Of a DNA stretch of 64,000 nt, positions 63,900-64,000 are shown one piece after another. Below the pieces are notes generated by a model. It searched no databases, was not told the origin of the DNA, and saw only the letters and a list, made by a program, of their open reading frames with translations. This stretch comes from Streptomyces sp. NBC_01231. GTDB lineage: Bacteria > Actinomycetota > Actinomycetes > Streptomycetales > Streptomycetaceae. A program made the position numbers and the translations under genes. The first letter of the stretch is position 1. The number at the start of each line of letters is the position of its first letter. The stretch is from NCBI GenBank assembly GCA_035999765.1, contig CP108521.1:3162001-3226000 (forward strand). Direction: 5' to 3'.

Positions 63900-64000
63900 A
63901 TGAAAGCCATCCTGTTCGACAGTTTCGGAGGCACGGACGTGCTGCACAAGGCGGACATCGAGGTCCCGCAGCCCGGCCCCGGGCAGATCCGCGTCCGCGT
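63900..64000 (+). CDS. MDR/zinc-type NADP-dependent oxidoreductase (3' truncated by window)
   Basis: The first 33 codons (MKAILFDSFGGTDVLHKADI, EVPQPGPGQIRVRV) are a typical quinone-oxidoreductase/zinc alcohol dehydrogenase N-terminus. The ATG at 63900 follows GAGAGGAG. The gene runs off the right edge. Confidence 0.8.
   Translation, partial: MKAILFDSFGGTDVLHKADIEVPQPGPGQIRVR

Overview
The window looks like a chromosomal segment of a Streptomyces or close relative. GC is very high, many genes start at GTG, Shine-Dalgarno sites are strong, and the families are typical of the genus: SAV_2336-type regulator, MreB/Mbl-like protein, ANTAR/STAS/MEDS regulators, an RHS toxin with a T7SS-style N-terminus, and many large secreted glycoside hydrolases. 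No rRNA, tRNA or CRISPR array is visible.

Layout. 1-3891 is a 5'-truncated SAV_2336-like multidomain protein whose kinase-like and HAD-like modules have lost their catalytic residues. It is followed by an MreB/Mbl homologue (4058-5095) and a divergent partner-switching module: a MEDS-HATPase and a STAS protein on minus, a STAS-ANTAR protein on plus. Two candidate small ORFs precede a secreted GH5 enzyme with a paired palindromic operator, then two coupled CNNM/CBS membrane proteins.

11.9-27.4 kb is a dense block of stress and redox metabolism genes: SRPBCC protein, DUF6098, ClC channel, GH15 glycosidase, GMC oxidoreductase, cyclase-family hydrolase, DUF389, DUF6325, DUF7144 and SHOCT proteins. 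It contains a compact minus-strand operon, SDR dehydrogenase - cydA - cydB - gluconokinase, which suggests glucose/gluconate oxidation linked to cytochrome bd. Several convergent pairs overlap at their stops.

27.4-31.0 kb is a phenolic-lipid-like cluster: type III PKS, ICMT-family methyltransferase and FAD oxidoreductase, with a divergent UbiA prenyltransferase. 31.2-46.7 kb is mostly secretome: a COG4315 lipoprotein, a GH59 galactocerebrosidase-like enzyme, an ABC transporter with a beta-propeller/phosphoesterase, an SdrD-B-like protein, a Tat-exported Dyp peroxidase, and a beta-helix lipoprotein with a partner lipoprotein.

46.7-48.2 kb is a deletion scar: a frameshifted MMPL gene fused to the last 27 codons of a LuxR-type regulator. 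Next come a membrane protein, a DUF1963-like candidate immunity gene, a 1572-residue RHS toxin with a nuclease-like tail, and a secreted PA14/sugar-dehydrogenase/DUF1080 protein. After these come an MFS transporter coupled to an LLM flavin enzyme behind a strong inverted repeat, a lone vWA protein, a TnpB remnant carrying a small hairpin insertion, a DUF418-like gene remnant, and the start of an MDR/zinc-type oxidoreductase at the right edge.
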